Shown here in pieces: positions 53,060 through 64,000 of a DNA stretch of 64,000 nt (its first letter is position 1; every line of letters begins with the position of its first letter). A program made the translations under genes and the position numbers. The notes below the pieces were generated by a model. It made no database searches, had not been told where the DNA came from, and was given only the letters and a program-made list of their open reading frames with translations. Location of the stretch: contig NZ_JANKZL010000015.1 in assembly GCF_027568395.1 (NCBI RefSeq), positions 28,252 through 92,251 on the forward strand, in the 5' to 3' direction. Source of the DNA: Aminobacter sp. HY435. Lineage in GTDB: Bacteria; Pseudomonadota; Alphaproteobacteria; Rhizobiales; Rhizobiaceae.

Positions 53060-56000
53060 ATGCCGTCAGCTGCCTATTCCTATATCGACGTAGCCGTGGT
53101 CGACGGCATCAGGCAGCGTTTCGCTGCCGGTGACGCCATCGCCGTGCTTTCGGTCGATCTCGAACAGGTGCTCTGGGCCAACGGTCCGGGGGCGGCGGTT
53201 CTTAGCTATGACGACGTCGACGCGGTGATCGGTGCGCCGTCGCGGCTGGGCTTGCCGGCGCGTCGCCAGATCGCTGCGACCTCGGGATATCCGAACATCG
53301 GGCGCGACCGCACCATCATGGTGCGCGTTGCCTCGGGCCTGACCAGCAACGCCGTGGTGTTTTCGGCAAGCGCGGTGCGCCTCCCCGATGGCGAGCCGGC
53401 CATCATGCTTGCCGTTCCTGCCGCCAAGGCAGCGACCCGCAGCAAGAGCGAGATTGCGGCCATGGCAATCAGCGGCTTTGCCGAGCCGGGCCATTTCCTC
53501 GCATTTGTCGACGGTCGCGGCGAAATCGAAGCCGCAACCGACGGCTTCGCCGGCCTCGGCATCGCGACATCGACGCTTGCCGGCCTGGTGTCGGACGTCC
53601 GTTATGAGCGCGACCGCATGGTCAAGCGGGCCATCCCGGCAAGCGGCGGCTACCTGCCCGCCGGCCTGGCACGGCTTACCGACGAGCGCCATTTGCTGGT
53701 CGTCGTTGACGAACGGCTGGAGCCGCTCGAGGAGAACGAACCAGCGACAACGCACGAGCCTGCGCCGGCCCATGCGGCGATCACACCGGACGTAGCGCCA
53801 GCTCAGAAAAGCCCGGAGCCGGTCGACCACGATCACTGGTATTTCAGCCCCGAGGAGCGCGAGAGCCGCGCCGGTGCGGCTGTTCGCGAAATGACCGTCG
53901 CGCAGCACGCGCCTCAGGTCGCGGAATCCGGCTCCGTTGCCGAGCTGGTGGAGCGCCCGCAAGAGCCCGCTGCCGCTGCCGCGCCCGTTCCGGCGCAGCC
54001 CGAGTCGCCGAGCGAACGCTCCGCAACGCCGGTGCGATTTGTCTGGCGCACGGATGCCGAAGGGCGCTTCAGCGCCATCTCGCCGGAATTCGCCGCCGTT
54101 GTCGGCGAACACGCCGCCGACGTCGTTGGCCGCCGCTTCCAGGATGTGTCGAATACGTTCGAACTCGACCCTTCCGGCGATATTGCAGGCCTTTTGCAGC
54201 GCCGCGATACTTGGTCCGGCCGCTCGGTCTTGTGGCCTGTAGCCGGCACCGACAAGCGTATTCCGGTCGATCTGGCAGCGCTGCCCGTCTATGGCCGCGA
54301 CCGCAGCTTCGAGGGCTTCCGCGGATTTGGCGTCGCCCGTCCCGGTGAGGCGGTTCATGACCATGAGCGCATCGGCCTGGCGCTCGTGCCGAACGGCAAG
54401 CAGCCTGACGACGACGAGACCGTCGCGGCTCCGGTCGTTGCCACTGAAGAGGCTCCAGTTGAGCCTGATTTGGCCACGCCTGCCGAGATCAGGGACCAGT
54501 CGGATGCGGACATGCAAATAGGCCCGGTTGACCTCGATGCGGAAACAGCCACGGAGGCCGATCCGTTCGCTGGTGAAGTGCCGGCGCTTGACGTCGCACC
54601 CAGTCACGACCGGCGTTTTTCCGACAAGGTGATCCGCCTTGCCGAACATCGCGCCCCGGCCCCCGAATCGGCCACCGCCAAGGGCGGTCTGTCCAGCATC
54701 GAGCGCAATGCCTTTCGCGAAATTGGTGAGAAGCTGAAACGCGCCAACGAAGTGGTGGCGGCGCGCCAGCAGACTTCCGAAACGGTTGCCGCCGGCGAAC
54801 AAAAGATCGATGAAGGCGCGTCTGCGGAGATCGCGGCCTATGCCGAAGCCGCTGCCGCCGAGCTCGCCGAGCACGCACCTGAAGCCGAGCTGGCGGTCGA
54901 AGAAAAGCCGGTGGGCGCCGAAGTGGTCGACCTGTCGACGCTGCGTCCGTCCGAACCAGTTGTCGAGGACGAAGACGACGCCGTTGTCACTGTCGAACCC
55001 GAAAAGCCGGCCCTGCGCACCGAGGATGTGATCCCGTCATTCGCGGCGGGGCGCGACACCCCTGTCGATGCGCCGATCCTCGAGCAATTGCCGGTTCCGG
55101 TGTTGATCCATGCTGGCGACGTGCTGCACTACGCCAACGCCGAGTTCCTGACGTTGACCGGCTACGATTCGGTCGATGACCTGGCACAGGCTGGCGGGCT
55201 CGATGCCCTGTTCGCAGACAGCTACGCCGACGAGGCAGGATCCGACCACGACCTCAGGCTGCGCACGCGTAGCGGCGAGGAGTTTCCGATCGAAGCCGTG
55301 CTGCGCTCGGTGCCATGGGCTGACGGCAAGGCACTGATGCTGGTGGTGCGGCGGGCCGGTGCGGATGATGCCGAAGGCGCCGCCGCCGAGCAGATCGCCG
55401 AGCTCGAAGAGCGCCTGTCCGAAATGCGGACCATCATCGACACCGCCACCGATGGCGTTGTACTGATCGACCGCGACGGCGCCATACGTTCGATCAGCCG
55501 GCCAGCGGAAGCGCTCTTCGGTTTCGACAGCGACGACGTCGCGGGCAAGCCTTTTCATTCGCTGTTCGCCATCGAGAGCCAGCGTGCCGCGCGCGACTAT
55601 GTTGCCGGTCTGTCCGAGCATGGCGTCGCCAGCGTGCTCAACGACGGCCGCGAGGTCATCGGGCGTGAGGCACAGGGCCGTTTCATTCCGCTGTTCATGA
55701 CCATCGGCCGGTTGCCGAATGACAGCGGCTTCTGCGCCGTGGTCCGCGACATCACGCAGTGGAAGCGTGCCGAGGAGGAACTTACCCAGGCGCGCGCCGT
55801 GGCTGAACGCTCTTCGTCGCAGAAGACCGATTTCCTGGCCCGCATCAGCCATGAAATTCGCACGCCGCTGAACGCCATCATCGGCTTCTCCGAACTGATG
55901 GTCGACGAGAAGTTCGGGCCGGTCGCCAACGACCGCTACCGCGACTATCTGCGCGACATCAACCGCTCGGGCAATCACGTGCTCGACCTGGTCAATGACC

Positions 56001-56521
56001 TGCTCGACATCTCCAAGATCGAGGCCGGCCAGCAGGAGATGGACTATGAGGCGGTGTCGCTGAACGACACCCTGGCCGAGACGGTCGCCATGATGCAGCC
56101 GCAGGCCAATCGCGAGCGCGTCATCATTCGCTCGAGCTTCGCCTCGCGCCTGCCCGAGATCGTCGCCGACCGGCGCAGCATTCGCCAGATCGCGCTCAAC
56201 ATCCTGTCCAATGCCGTTCGCTACACCCAGGCCGGTGGCCAGGTGATCGTGTCCACGGCCTACGAGGCCTCGGGCGACATCGTCATGCGGGTGCGCGACA
56301 CCGGCATCGGCATGACGCAGCCCGAGATCGAGCAGGCACTGAAGCCATTCAAGCAGATCAACTCGTTGAAGCGCACGCGAGGCGACGGCACCGGGCTCGG
56401 CCTGCCGTTGACCAAGGCGATGGTGGAGGCGAATCGCGCCCGTTTCGCCATTGCATCGACGCCCGGCGAGGGCACCCTGGTCGAGGTGACTTTCCCGTCG
56501 ACGCGCGTGCTCGCCGAGTAA
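53060..56521 (+). CDS. pdhS: cytoplasmic multi-PAS histidine kinase, PdhS-like
   Basis: An 1153-residue soluble sensor kinase with no membrane segments. After an N-terminal sensory part (1-230) and an acidic linker there is a PAS domain at about 320-440 ('DAEGRFSAISPEFAAVVG'), a second acidic linker (about 465-670), then PAS domains at about 675-770 ('VPVLIHAGDVLHYANAEFL') and 795-910 ('IIDTATDGVVLIDRDGAI'). HisKA follows with His931 in 'ARISHEIRTPLNAIIGFSEL', then HATPase_c with N-box 'ALNILSNAVRYTQ', 'DTGIGM' and 'GDGTGLGLPLTKAMVE'. The kinase core and layout match PdhS/PleC/DivJ kinases that act on DivK. The symbol is by resemblance. Confidence 0.75.
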   Translation: MPSAAYSYIDVAVVDGIRQRFAAGDAIAVLSVDLEQVLWANGPGAAVLSYDDVDAVIGAPSRLGLPARRQIAATSGYPNIGRDRTIMVRVASGLTSNAVVFSASAVRLPDGEPAIMLAVPAAKAATRSKSEIAAMAISGFAEPGHFLAFVDGRGEIEAATDGFAGLGIATSTLAGLVSDVRYERDRMVKRAIPASGGYLPAGLARLTDERHLLVVVDERLEPLEENEPATTHEPAPAHAAITPDVAPAQKSPEPVDHDHWYFSPEERESRAGAAVREMTVAQHAPQVAESGSVAELVERPQEPAAAAAPVPAQPESPSERSATPVRFVWRTDAEGRFSAISPEFAAVVGEHAADVVGRRFQDVSNTFELDPSGDIAGLLQRRDTWSGRSVLWPVAGTDKRIPVDLAALPVYGRDRSFEGFRGFGVARPGEAVHDHERIGLALVPNGKQPDDDETVAAPVVATEEAPVEPDLATPAEIRDQSDADMQIGPVDLDAETATEADPFAGEVPALDVAPSHDRRFSDKVIRLAEHRAPAPESATAKGGLSSIERNAFREIGEKLKRANEVVAARQQTSETVAAGEQKIDEGASAEIAAYAEAAAAELAEHAPEAELAVEEKPVGAEVVDLSTLRPSEPVVEDEDDAVVTVEPEKPALRTEDVIPSFAAGRDTPVDAPILEQLPVPVLIHAGDVLHYANAEFLTLTGYDSVDDLAQAGGLDALFADSYADEAGSDHDLRLRTRSGEEFPIEAVLRSVPWADGKALMLVVRRAGADDAEGAAAEQIAELEERLSEMRTIIDTATDGVVLIDRDGAIRSISRPAEALFGFDSDDVAGKPFHSLFAIESQRAARDYVAGLSEHGVASVLNDGREVIGREAQGRFIPLFMTIGRLPNDSGFCAVVRDITQWKRAEEELTQARAVAERSSSQKTDFLARISHEIRTPLNAIIGFSELMVDEKFGPVANDRYRDYLRDINRSGNHVLDLVNDLLDISKIEAGQQEMDYEAVSLNDTLAETVAMMQPQANRERVIIRSSFASRLPEIVADRRSIRQIALNILSNAVRYTQAGGQVIVSTAYEASGDIVMRVRDTGIGMTQPEIEQALKPFKQINSLKRTRGDGTGLGLPLTKAMVEANRARFAIASTPGEGTLVEVTFPSTRVLAE

Positions 56522-56614
56522 TAAGGCTGCGACATTTTGTACACTTTGGCGTGATCGGGTCGGCGATCGTTAGCCAATGTCGAACAAGCCTTTGAATCCT
56601 GTGTAGAATGATCC

Positions 56615-56635
56615 AGTTTAGAATTATTCTAAACT
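56615..56635. promoter_or_regulatory. Irr-type iron control element upstream of fbpA
   Basis: A perfect 10-1-10 palindrome whose core is TTTAGAA, three bases, TTCTAAA (56617-56633), the form of the rhizobial ICE bound by Irr. It lies 126 bases before the start of the ferric-iron binding protein gene, so it should make the operon iron-responsive. Confidence 0.8.
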
Positions 56636-56761
56636 ATTGATATTGTTACTCTTTAATCTTGACCCCAAGAGTCAGATTGCCGATAGGGAAATGAGCTTCG
56701 GATCCGAGGCTTTGGTGAATTTCCCCCGAGGGTTTTTGACCCCTTTGGCCAGGAGAAAAAG

Positions 56762-57802
56762 ATGAAGATTGGAAATGCCCGGACGCTGGTCGCAGGTCTT
56801 GCGCTCGCCGCCCTTTCGGCAACGTCGGCCCTCGCCGATGGTGTCGTCAACATCTACACCTATCGCCAGCCGGACCTGATCAAGCCCGTCCTCGACGCCT
56901 TCACGGCCGAGACCGGCATCAAGACCGAGGTGCTTTTCCTCGACAAGGGTCTTGAGGAACGCATTCTCGCCGAGGGGGCCAATTCGCCCGCCGACGTGAT
57001 CATGACCGTCGACATCGCCCGCCTGACCTCCGCCAAGGACAAGGGCGTCACCCAGGCGCTGGTCGACGAGGAGCTCAACAAGGAACTGCCGGCGGAGTAT
57101 CGCGATCCGGAAGGCCACTGGTTCGGCCTGACCAAGCGTGCGCGCGTCGTCTACGCCTCGAAGGATCGCGTCAAGGACACCGCCATCACCTATGCCGACC
57201 TCGCCGATCCCAAGTGGAAGGGCAAGATCTGCATGCGTTCGGGCCAGCATGACTACAATCTCGCGCTGTTTTCGGCCGCCCTTGCCCATTGGGGTCCGGA
57301 AAAGACCGAAGCGTGGATGAAGGGCCTCAAGGCCAACCTCGCCAAGAAGCCTGACGGCGGCGATCGTCCGCAGGCCGGCGCCATCGCTGCCGGCGAATGC
57401 GACATCGCCATCGGCAACACCTATTATGTCGGCCTGATGCGCAACAATGAGAAGGACCCGAAGGAGAAGGAGTGGGGCAACGCCATCAACGTCCTGTTCC
57501 CGACCTTTGAAAACGGCCTGACCCACGTCAATATCTCTGGCGCCGCCCTTGCCAAGAATGCTCCGCATCGTGACGATGCCGTCAAGCTGATCCGCTTCCT
57601 GGCCAGCCACCCGGCGCAGCAGGTCTACGCCGAGAAGAACTACGAATATCCGGTCGAGCCGGGCCTCGCGCCATCCGAGACGGTCAAGTCCTTCGGCACG
57701 CTGAATGCAGACACGCTGCCGCTGGTCGATATCGCCAAGGGCCGCAAGGCGGCCTCCGAAATGGTTGACCGCGTTGGTCTCGACGATGGCCCCAGCAGCT
57801 GA
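56762..57802 (+). CDS. fbpA: Fe(3+) ABC transporter, periplasmic binding protein
   Basis: A 346-residue ferric-binding protein of the FbpA/FutA group. Signal peptide residues 1-25, cleaved after 'TSALA'. 'VVNIYTYRQPDLIKPVLDAF' begins the mature protein. The paired tyrosines of the iron site are in 'IGNTYYVGLM' (about residue 220), and 'DPKWKGKICMRSG' is also typical. AGGAGAAAAAG precedes ATG 56762. An Irr-type palindrome upstream indicates control by iron. It heads an operon with the permease; the ATPase gene is not in the window. Confidence 0.9.
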   Translation: MKIGNARTLVAGLALAALSATSALADGVVNIYTYRQPDLIKPVLDAFTAETGIKTEVLFLDKGLEERILAEGANSPADVIMTVDIARLTSAKDKGVTQALVDEELNKELPAEYRDPEGHWFGLTKRARVVYASKDRVKDTAITYADLADPKWKGKICMRSGQHDYNLALFSAALAHWGPEKTEAWMKGLKANLAKKPDGGDRPQAGAIAAGECDIAIGNTYYVGLMRNNEKDPKEKEWGNAINVLFPTFENGLTHVNISGAALAKNAPHRDDAVKLIRFLASHPAQQVYAEKNYEYPVEPGLAPSETVKSFGTLNADTLPLVDIAKGRKAASEMVDRVGLDDGPSS

Positions 57803-57826
57803 TAGGGCGTCAAATATCTGAGGAAG

Positions 57827-57852
57827 AGCCGGGCCGGGCGATCGACCCGGCT
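57827..57852 (+). terminator. hairpin between fbpA and fbpB
   Basis: AGCCGGG (57827-57833) pairs with CCCGGCT (57846-57852) around 12 bases, followed by TTTCC. It lies 24 bases after the fbpA stop and just before the permease gene, and could cause partial termination. Confidence 0.6.
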
Positions 57853-57877
57853 TTTCCGTATTTTGCGGGGTAAGCGC

Positions 57878-59593
57878 GTGCCGGGTACTGGCCAAGCAAA
57901 TGCGGGTTTGTCGCACGCTGCAACCGCGGCGCGTCCGCTGCCGGCCAAGCGCCTGCGCCATCCATGGCTAAGCTTTCTGGCCTTCGCCGTCAGCATAGTT
58001 GTCATCCTGCCGGTCATATCGTTGTTCTTCGTCGCGCTCTCGGGCACAGGAGAGGACTGGCCGCACCTGATGCGCAACGTCCTGCCGGGCGCGACGCAGA
58101 CCACGCTGGCGCTGCTGGCGATGGTCGCTGCGTTGACCTCTGTCGCCGGCGTCGCTTGCGCCTGGGCGGTTGTTGCCTATGACTTCCCGTTTCGCCGCGT
58201 CCTGTCCTGGGCCCTGGTGCTGCCATTGGCCGTGCCGCCGTATCTGGCGGCCTATGCCTTCGGCGAGTTCTTCCAGTACCAGGGGCCGATCCAGAGCCTG
58301 ATCCGGACGATCTTCGGCTTCGAGACCATTCGCGACTACTGGTTTCCCGACATTCGTTCGACCTGGGGCACCGCTTTCGTGCTTGGCTCGGTGCTTTATC
58401 CGTATGTGTATCTCACCACCCGCATCGTCTTCCTGATGCAGGGCCGCAACATCGCCGATGTCGCGCGCACGCTGGGCGCGTCGCCGGCACGGGTGTTCTG
58501 GCGCGTGCTGTTGCCGGTTGCCCGTCCGGCCATTGTCGCCGGCGTGGCGCTGGTGCTGATGGAGACGATCAACGACATCGGCGCTGCCGAATATTTCGGC
58601 GTCCGCACGCTTACCGTTGCGGTCTACACGACCTGGCTCAATCGCGGCAGCCTGGAAGGCGGTGCCCAGATCGCGCTGCTGATGCTGGTGCTGGTGTTCT
58701 TGTTGCTGGTGGCCGAACAGTGGGCGCGCCGTCGCCAGCGCTTCCATGCCGGGCGCGGAACGCATCTGCGCGTGCAGCCGCCGCGCGTGGTGCTCAAGGG
58801 CTGGACACGCATCACCTTGCCCGTGGCGGTAACCCTGCCGATCATCTGCGGCTTCGGCGTGCCGATTGCCGTGTTCGGCCAGTATGCCTGGAGGCGGCTC
58901 GAACAGTTCACCTCGCCCGAGGTCGGCAAGGCGTTTCTGACCAGCGTCATGACGGCGTCGTTCACCGCGCTGATCACCGTCACCATCGCACTGCTGCTGC
59001 TCAACGCGCAGCGCCTGTCCAAGACGCGCACCATGGCGGCGACCGTGCGATTGGCCTCGATCGGCTATGCGTTGCCGGGCGGTATTCTCGGTCTCGGCCT
59101 GCTGTTCGTGCTTGCCCGTTTCGACAACTCGGTCGATGCGTTTGCCCGCGCCTATCTTGGGGTATCGACCGGCCTGCTGTTCACCGGATCGGCGGCGGCC
59201 GTGGTCCTTGCCTGCTCGATCCGCTTTGTCGCTCTCGCCGAAGGAGCCGTGCGCTCGGGCATGGAGAAGCTGCCGGGCAGTCTGGACGAGGCGGCGCGCA
59301 GCCTGGGCAAAACCCCGACGCAAAGCGCGGCCAGCGTGCTTCTGCCGCTGCTGCGGCCTGCGATCCTCACCGCAGCCGTCCTGGTATTCGTCGATACCGT
59401 CAAGGAGTTGTCGGCCACCATCCTGCTCCGGCCGTTCGGCTTCAACACCCTTGCCACCTACGTCTACGAAAACGCCTCGCGCGGCGTGCCGGAGGAGGGG
59501 GCGGTCGCAGCCATCGTCATCATCATCACGGCCATGGTGCCGGTGGTGCTGTTGTCGGGTGCGCTGGTACGCGACGCCGAAGCATCGCTCTAG
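57878..59593 (+). CDS. fbpB: Fe(3+) ABC transporter, permease
   Basis: A 571-residue double permease with about twelve membrane spans, each half having its own EAA-loop: 'VARTLGASPARVFWRVLLPVARPAIVAG' (over residues 198-225) and 'DEAARSLGKTPTQSAASVLLPLLRPAI' (over 468-495). This fused form is typical of FbpB/FutB ferric transporters. GTG 57878 is chosen because GGGGTAAG lies just upstream; TTG 57863 is the alternative. It follows fbpA after a hairpin. No ATPase gene follows: the next gene is convergent acetoacetyl-CoA synthetase. Confidence 0.9.
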   Translation: MPGTGQANAGLSHAATAARPLPAKRLRHPWLSFLAFAVSIVVILPVISLFFVALSGTGEDWPHLMRNVLPGATQTTLALLAMVAALTSVAGVACAWAVVAYDFPFRRVLSWALVLPLAVPPYLAAYAFGEFFQYQGPIQSLIRTIFGFETIRDYWFPDIRSTWGTAFVLGSVLYPYVYLTTRIVFLMQGRNIADVARTLGASPARVFWRVLLPVARPAIVAGVALVLMETINDIGAAEYFGVRTLTVAVYTTWLNRGSLEGGAQIALLMLVLVFLLLVAEQWARRRQRFHAGRGTHLRVQPPRVVLKGWTRITLPVAVTLPIICGFGVPIAVFGQYAWRRLEQFTSPEVGKAFLTSVMTASFTALITVTIALLLLNAQRLSKTRTMAATVRLASIGYALPGGILGLGLLFVLARFDNSVDAFARAYLGVSTGLLFTGSAAAVVLACSIRFVALAEGAVRSGMEKLPGSLDEAARSLGKTPTQSAASVLLPLLRPAILTAAVLVFVDTVKELSATILLRPFGFNTLATYVYENASRGVPEEGAVAAIVIIITAMVPVVLLSGALVRDAEASL

Positions 59594-59618
59594 CAGTTTC
59601 TCGATCTCGGCAAAGAAA

Positions 59619-59638
59619 AAGGCGCCAGATGGCGCCTT
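59619..59638. terminator. hairpin after fbpB
   Basis: A perfect 8-bp stem (59619-59626 with 59631-59638) with an AGAT loop, 25 bases after the fbpB stop. A T-run follows it only on the minus strand, so it can end minus-strand transcripts from the acetoacetyl-CoA synthetase side and perhaps both. Confidence 0.65.
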
Positions 59639-59848
59639 GAATGGAGATGCTGTTTCAACGGGGACTTGAGCTGACTAGCCATCCTCGGAGCGAGGAAAGG
59701 GATTGCTCCCTCAAGTTGATTTGGACTATCGCGGTCGAACGTTAACAGCTCCTTACCTCGGCTTCTAAATGTTTACGAATGTGTACCACTCCTGAAGTCT
59801 AGGTAAATTTGAGCTTCAGCTTTTGTTAACCATAGGGTGGTGGCTTGG

Positions 59849-61804
<1,956 letters not shown>

Positions 61805-61986
61805 CGCAACTCTCCTGCAACCACGTTCGGTTATGCATGTCGCACTTCGGCAGATCAAGGAAATGTCGACCTGCGTCATTGCGCTGTGCGCAAACGCCAT
61901 CGCCAGGCCATAAAGACTTGAAATGCCGCTTGTCTCCGTTACACCCGGTTGCCAAGAAGGCGCAGCACGGGCAGCACAAGGGCAAC

Positions 61987-63849
61987 ATGCCGTCACCACT
62001 GTTCAGGCGCAGCATCTGGATGATCGTCGGCCTCGCCGTCCTGATCGCCGCTGTTGTTGCGGCCGTGCCATTCATCGCATCCACTCAACTGGTCAAGGAT
62101 CGCATCGCGCTCGAAATGAGCGCCTGGAGCGGTTTCCGCGTGTCGATCAACGGCACTCCCGACATTGAAATCTGGCCGGTCTTCCGCGCCACGCTGACCG
62201 ACGTCAGCATGACCGAATGGGACGACCAGGACGGTCCCGCCGTCATCGAGGCCGAGCGTGTCGACATCGAACTCTCGGCGCTGACGGCATTGACCGGCAA
62301 TGTGGAATTTTCCGATGCGCATTTCGTCCGTCCGACCGTTCGGCTTAGGCGGCTTGCCGACGGTGGCCTCGAGTTGCCGCATTCGAGCGGCGGACGCCTT
62401 GCGCGCTCCATCGAGGAGGCGCGTGCGACGCTTGCCAGTTCCCCCGACGCACCTGACCTCGGGGCACTGGCGTCCGATGAATTCGGCGCGGTCGAGTTTG
62501 CTGACGGCCGTGTCTTCGCCGTCTCCGACCATGGCGAGGAAGAGTTGCTCAGCGGCGTGACCGGCAAGGCCAACTGGCCGGCGCTAAACAAGGCGGGAAG
62601 CCTGACCGCGACGGGCGTGTGGCGCGGCGAAGCCGTTGCGGTGGAACTGTCTTCGCCGCGTCCGCTGGTGCTGTTTGCCGGCGGCGAAGCACCGATTGTG
62701 CTGTCACTCAAGTCGGCGCCGGTGGAAGTCTCCTACGATGGTTTGCTCAACCTGACCTCGTCGATGCGCGTCGACGGGCAGGTGAAGTTCTCCGCGCCGT
62801 CGCTGCGCGGCGTGTTCGAGTGGTCGATGCCCGGGATATTGCCCGGCAGCCCGGTCGGATCGGTGGCGCTTGCCTCCAAGGTGTCGGGCGATCTGTCTCG
62901 CCTGAAGCTCGAAAACGCCAAGGTGACGCTGGATGGCAATCCCGGAATGGGGGTGCTGGAGCTGTCGATTTCCGGGCCGGTTCCTTCCGTGGTCGGAACC
63001 CTTGCCTTCGACACGCTGGATCTGATGGCTTTCGCTGCCGCCTTCGCCCCGATGTCTCCGGCCAACCCTTCCGGCACGGCCGATGTCGATGCCAGTTTCG
63101 CCGAGCGCGTCAATCTCGACCTGCGCTTGTCGGCGGCAAAGGCGACGGCCGGTTCGATTGCGCTCGTCGAGGTCGCCGCGACCGCCCAGGTCAAGGGCGG
63201 GCTTGCCGCGTTCGATATTTCCGACGCCGAGGCCTTCGGCGGCAACGTCCAGGCCGGCATCCGGTTCGACCGCAAGCCCTCGGGCATCCAGGCCGAAATC
63301 CGTCTCCTGGCCTCCGATATCGACGGTGGCTCCTTTGGCGCGGCGGCGGGCATGAGCCGGGTCGTGCCGATCGGGCGTGGAACGGTTTCGGTGATCCTCA
63401 CCGGCCCCGGCTCGAACTGGGATACGCTGCTGCAGAACGCCAATGGCTCTGTCTCAGCCACTTTCGGCGTTGGCGCCATCGCCGGCTTCGATCTGCAGGC
63501 GTTCCTGAAGCGCGTTTCGGAACGGGGTTTCTTTTCGCTCGCTGCCGTTTCCGAGGGCACGCTGCCTGTGGATGGCGTGGAACTCAAGGCGACGGTGTCC
63601 AATGGCGTCGCCAAGATCGACAAGGCCGAGGCCCGTACGCCGACAAACCGCATCTGGCTGACCGGCATCGTTCCCTATGTCGGGCGCGGACTGGCGCTTT
63701 CAGGCGCAATCGAGCCCAGGGACGCTGCTACGGCGACGCCTGCTTCTGAAACGGTGGCTTTCTTTGTCGGTGGGTCGTGGACCGCGCCGTTCATTTCGCC
63801 GTTGGTCGCGCCGGTAATCACCAAGCCGGCCGTCCCGACGCGCGACTAG
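61987..63849 (+). CDS. AsmA-family protein
   Basis: A 620-residue protein anchored by an N-terminal span ('[23 protein letters not shown]', residues 11-33), with the rest in the periplasm. '[27 protein letters not shown]' (spread over residues 49-75) is the AsmA chorein-like start. Repeated beta-strand pairs follow, including '[13 protein letters not shown]' and '[22 protein letters not shown]' (about 477-498), which matches the AsmA C-terminal domain. AsmA-like proteins are thought to carry phospholipids between the membranes. ATG 61987 has AAGGG upstream. It diverges from acsA with 182 bases between. Confidence 0.85.
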   Translation: MPSPLFRRSIWMIVGLAVLIAAVVAAVPFIASTQLVKDRIALEMSAWSGFRVSINGTPDIEIWPVFRATLTDVSMTEWDDQDGPAVIEAERVDIELSALTALTGNVEFSDAHFVRPTVRLRRLADGGLELPHSSGGRLARSIEEARATLASSPDAPDLGALASDEFGAVEFADGRVFAVSDHGEEELLSGVTGKANWPALNKAGSLTATGVWRGEAVAVELSSPRPLVLFAGGEAPIVLSLKSAPVEVSYDGLLNLTSSMRVDGQVKFSAPSLRGVFEWSMPGILPGSPVGSVALASKVSGDLSRLKLENAKVTLDGNPGMGVLELSISGPVPSVVGTLAFDTLDLMAFAAAFAPMSPANPSGTADVDASFAERVNLDLRLSAAKATAGSIALVEVAATAQVKGGLAAFDISDAEAFGGNVQAGIRFDRKPSGIQAEIRLLASDIDGGSFGAAAGMSRVVPIGRGTVSVILTGPGSNWDTLLQNANGSVSATFGVGAIAGFDLQAFLKRVSERGFFSLAAVSEGTLPVDGVELKATVSNGVAKIDKAEARTPTNRIWLTGIVPYVGRGLALSGAIEPRDAATATPASETVAFFVGGSWTAPFISPLVAPVITKPAVPTRD

Positions 63850-63861
63850 AGCGGTGGACAT

Positions 63862-64000
63862 TCAGACATATCCGGCGGCTTTGAAGTAGTTCTGGCATTC
63901 GGTTGGCGGGTAGAGTGTGCAGATGTCGCCGATCGCCTGCCAAAGGCCGTCGATGGTTCGAATGGCGCGTGCCCTGAGCTGGGACTTCAACTTGGAGAAG
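63862..64000 (-). mobile_element. IS630-family transposase, C-terminal fragment at the window edge
   Basis: The minus-strand frame ending at TGA 63864-63862 reads 'FSKLKSQLRARAIRTIDGLW' followed by 'QAIGDIC', 'PPTECQNYFKAAGYV', which is the familiar C-terminal end of IS630-type DDE transposases (catalytic third acidic residue would be further upstream, outside the window). The gene enters from the right edge. It stops 12 bases from the end of the AsmA gene, so the insertion lies directly behind it. Element ends and target TA duplication cannot be seen fully. Whether the copy is intact is unknown. Confidence 0.8.

Noticed and set aside
59701..59848. CtrA-like TTAA-N7-TTAC at about 59742 between fbpB and acetoacetyl-CoA synthetase.
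   Set aside because: Second half is imperfect and the position is between two convergent gene ends, not a promoter.

Overview
The window is GC-rich chromosomal DNA (roughly 63% G+C by eye) from an alphaproteobacterium of the order Rhizobiales, most like the Phyllobacteriaceae (Mesorhizobium/Aminobacter group). The basis is the protein families (an ExoQ-like polysaccharide polymerase, a PdhS-like cell-cycle kinase, a zwf-pgl-edd Entner-Doudoroff operon, an aceA/ScfR-type pair), an Irr-type iron box, a CtrA-type site, and a tRNA-His without the G-1 base. It reads as ordinary, tightly packed chromosome. The only mobile DNA is an IS630-type transposase tail at the right edge.

Layout. 1-5.7 kb: the tail of an endonuclease/exonuclease/phosphatase protein, a succinyl-CoA:acetate-type CoA-transferase, then a beta-ketoadipate module (an IclR regulator divergent from a two-subunit CoA-transferase and a thiolase). 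5.7-9.9 kb: a TSUP exporter divergent from modABC plus a short ModE. 9.9-10.7 kb: proC. 10.7-20.9 kb: an envelope polysaccharide locus (Tat-exported metallophosphoesterase, ExoQ-like polymerase, several glycosyltransferases, flippase, chain-length protein without a kinase domain). 21-27 kb: folD, a GlxA-type regulator, a VWA-domain secreted protein, an ABC-F ATPase with a leader-peptide region, an MliC-like lysozyme inhibitor. 27-32 kb: a PIN/AbrB toxin-antitoxin pair and zwf-pgl-edd. 32-39.6 kb: an SDR enzyme, a KAS III enzyme, an ECF sigma/cupredoxin operon, putrescine catabolism (PuuA/PuuB-like), a HAD hydrolase. 39.6-43.6 kb: a single-domain receiver protein, aceA with a small downstream gene, and a divergent ScfR-like regulator. 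43.6-49.2 kb: a decayed EAL fragment, a DMT transporter, potFGHI. 49.4-53 kb: a glycine-zipper lipoprotein, a P1 peptidase, an AT-richer orphan gene, tRNA-His, a phasin. 53-64 kb: a PdhS-like histidine kinase, a ferric iron ABC transporter (binding protein and permease only), acetoacetyl-CoA synthetase, an AsmA-family protein, the IS630 fragment.

Metabolically the genes centre on CoA-thioester and carbon-storage flux (beta-ketoadipate, glyoxylate shunt, acetoacetate activation, phasin), Entner-Doudoroff sugar use, and polyamine uptake and breakdown.

The most interesting signals are in the untranslated DNA. The 9-mer CCTCCTCCC (the anti-Shine-Dalgarno sequence extended) occurs four times, each in the loop of a hairpin on the sense strand next to a gene: three in tandem at an exact 36-nt period after the phasin gene, the last inside the terminator, and one just before the edd ribosome-binding site. 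This resembles the CcsR/'cuckoo' RNAs of Rhodobacter. A second candidate is a 23-codon leader peptide with an Arg-Gln-Arg motif and mutually exclusive pairings ahead of the ABC-F gene.
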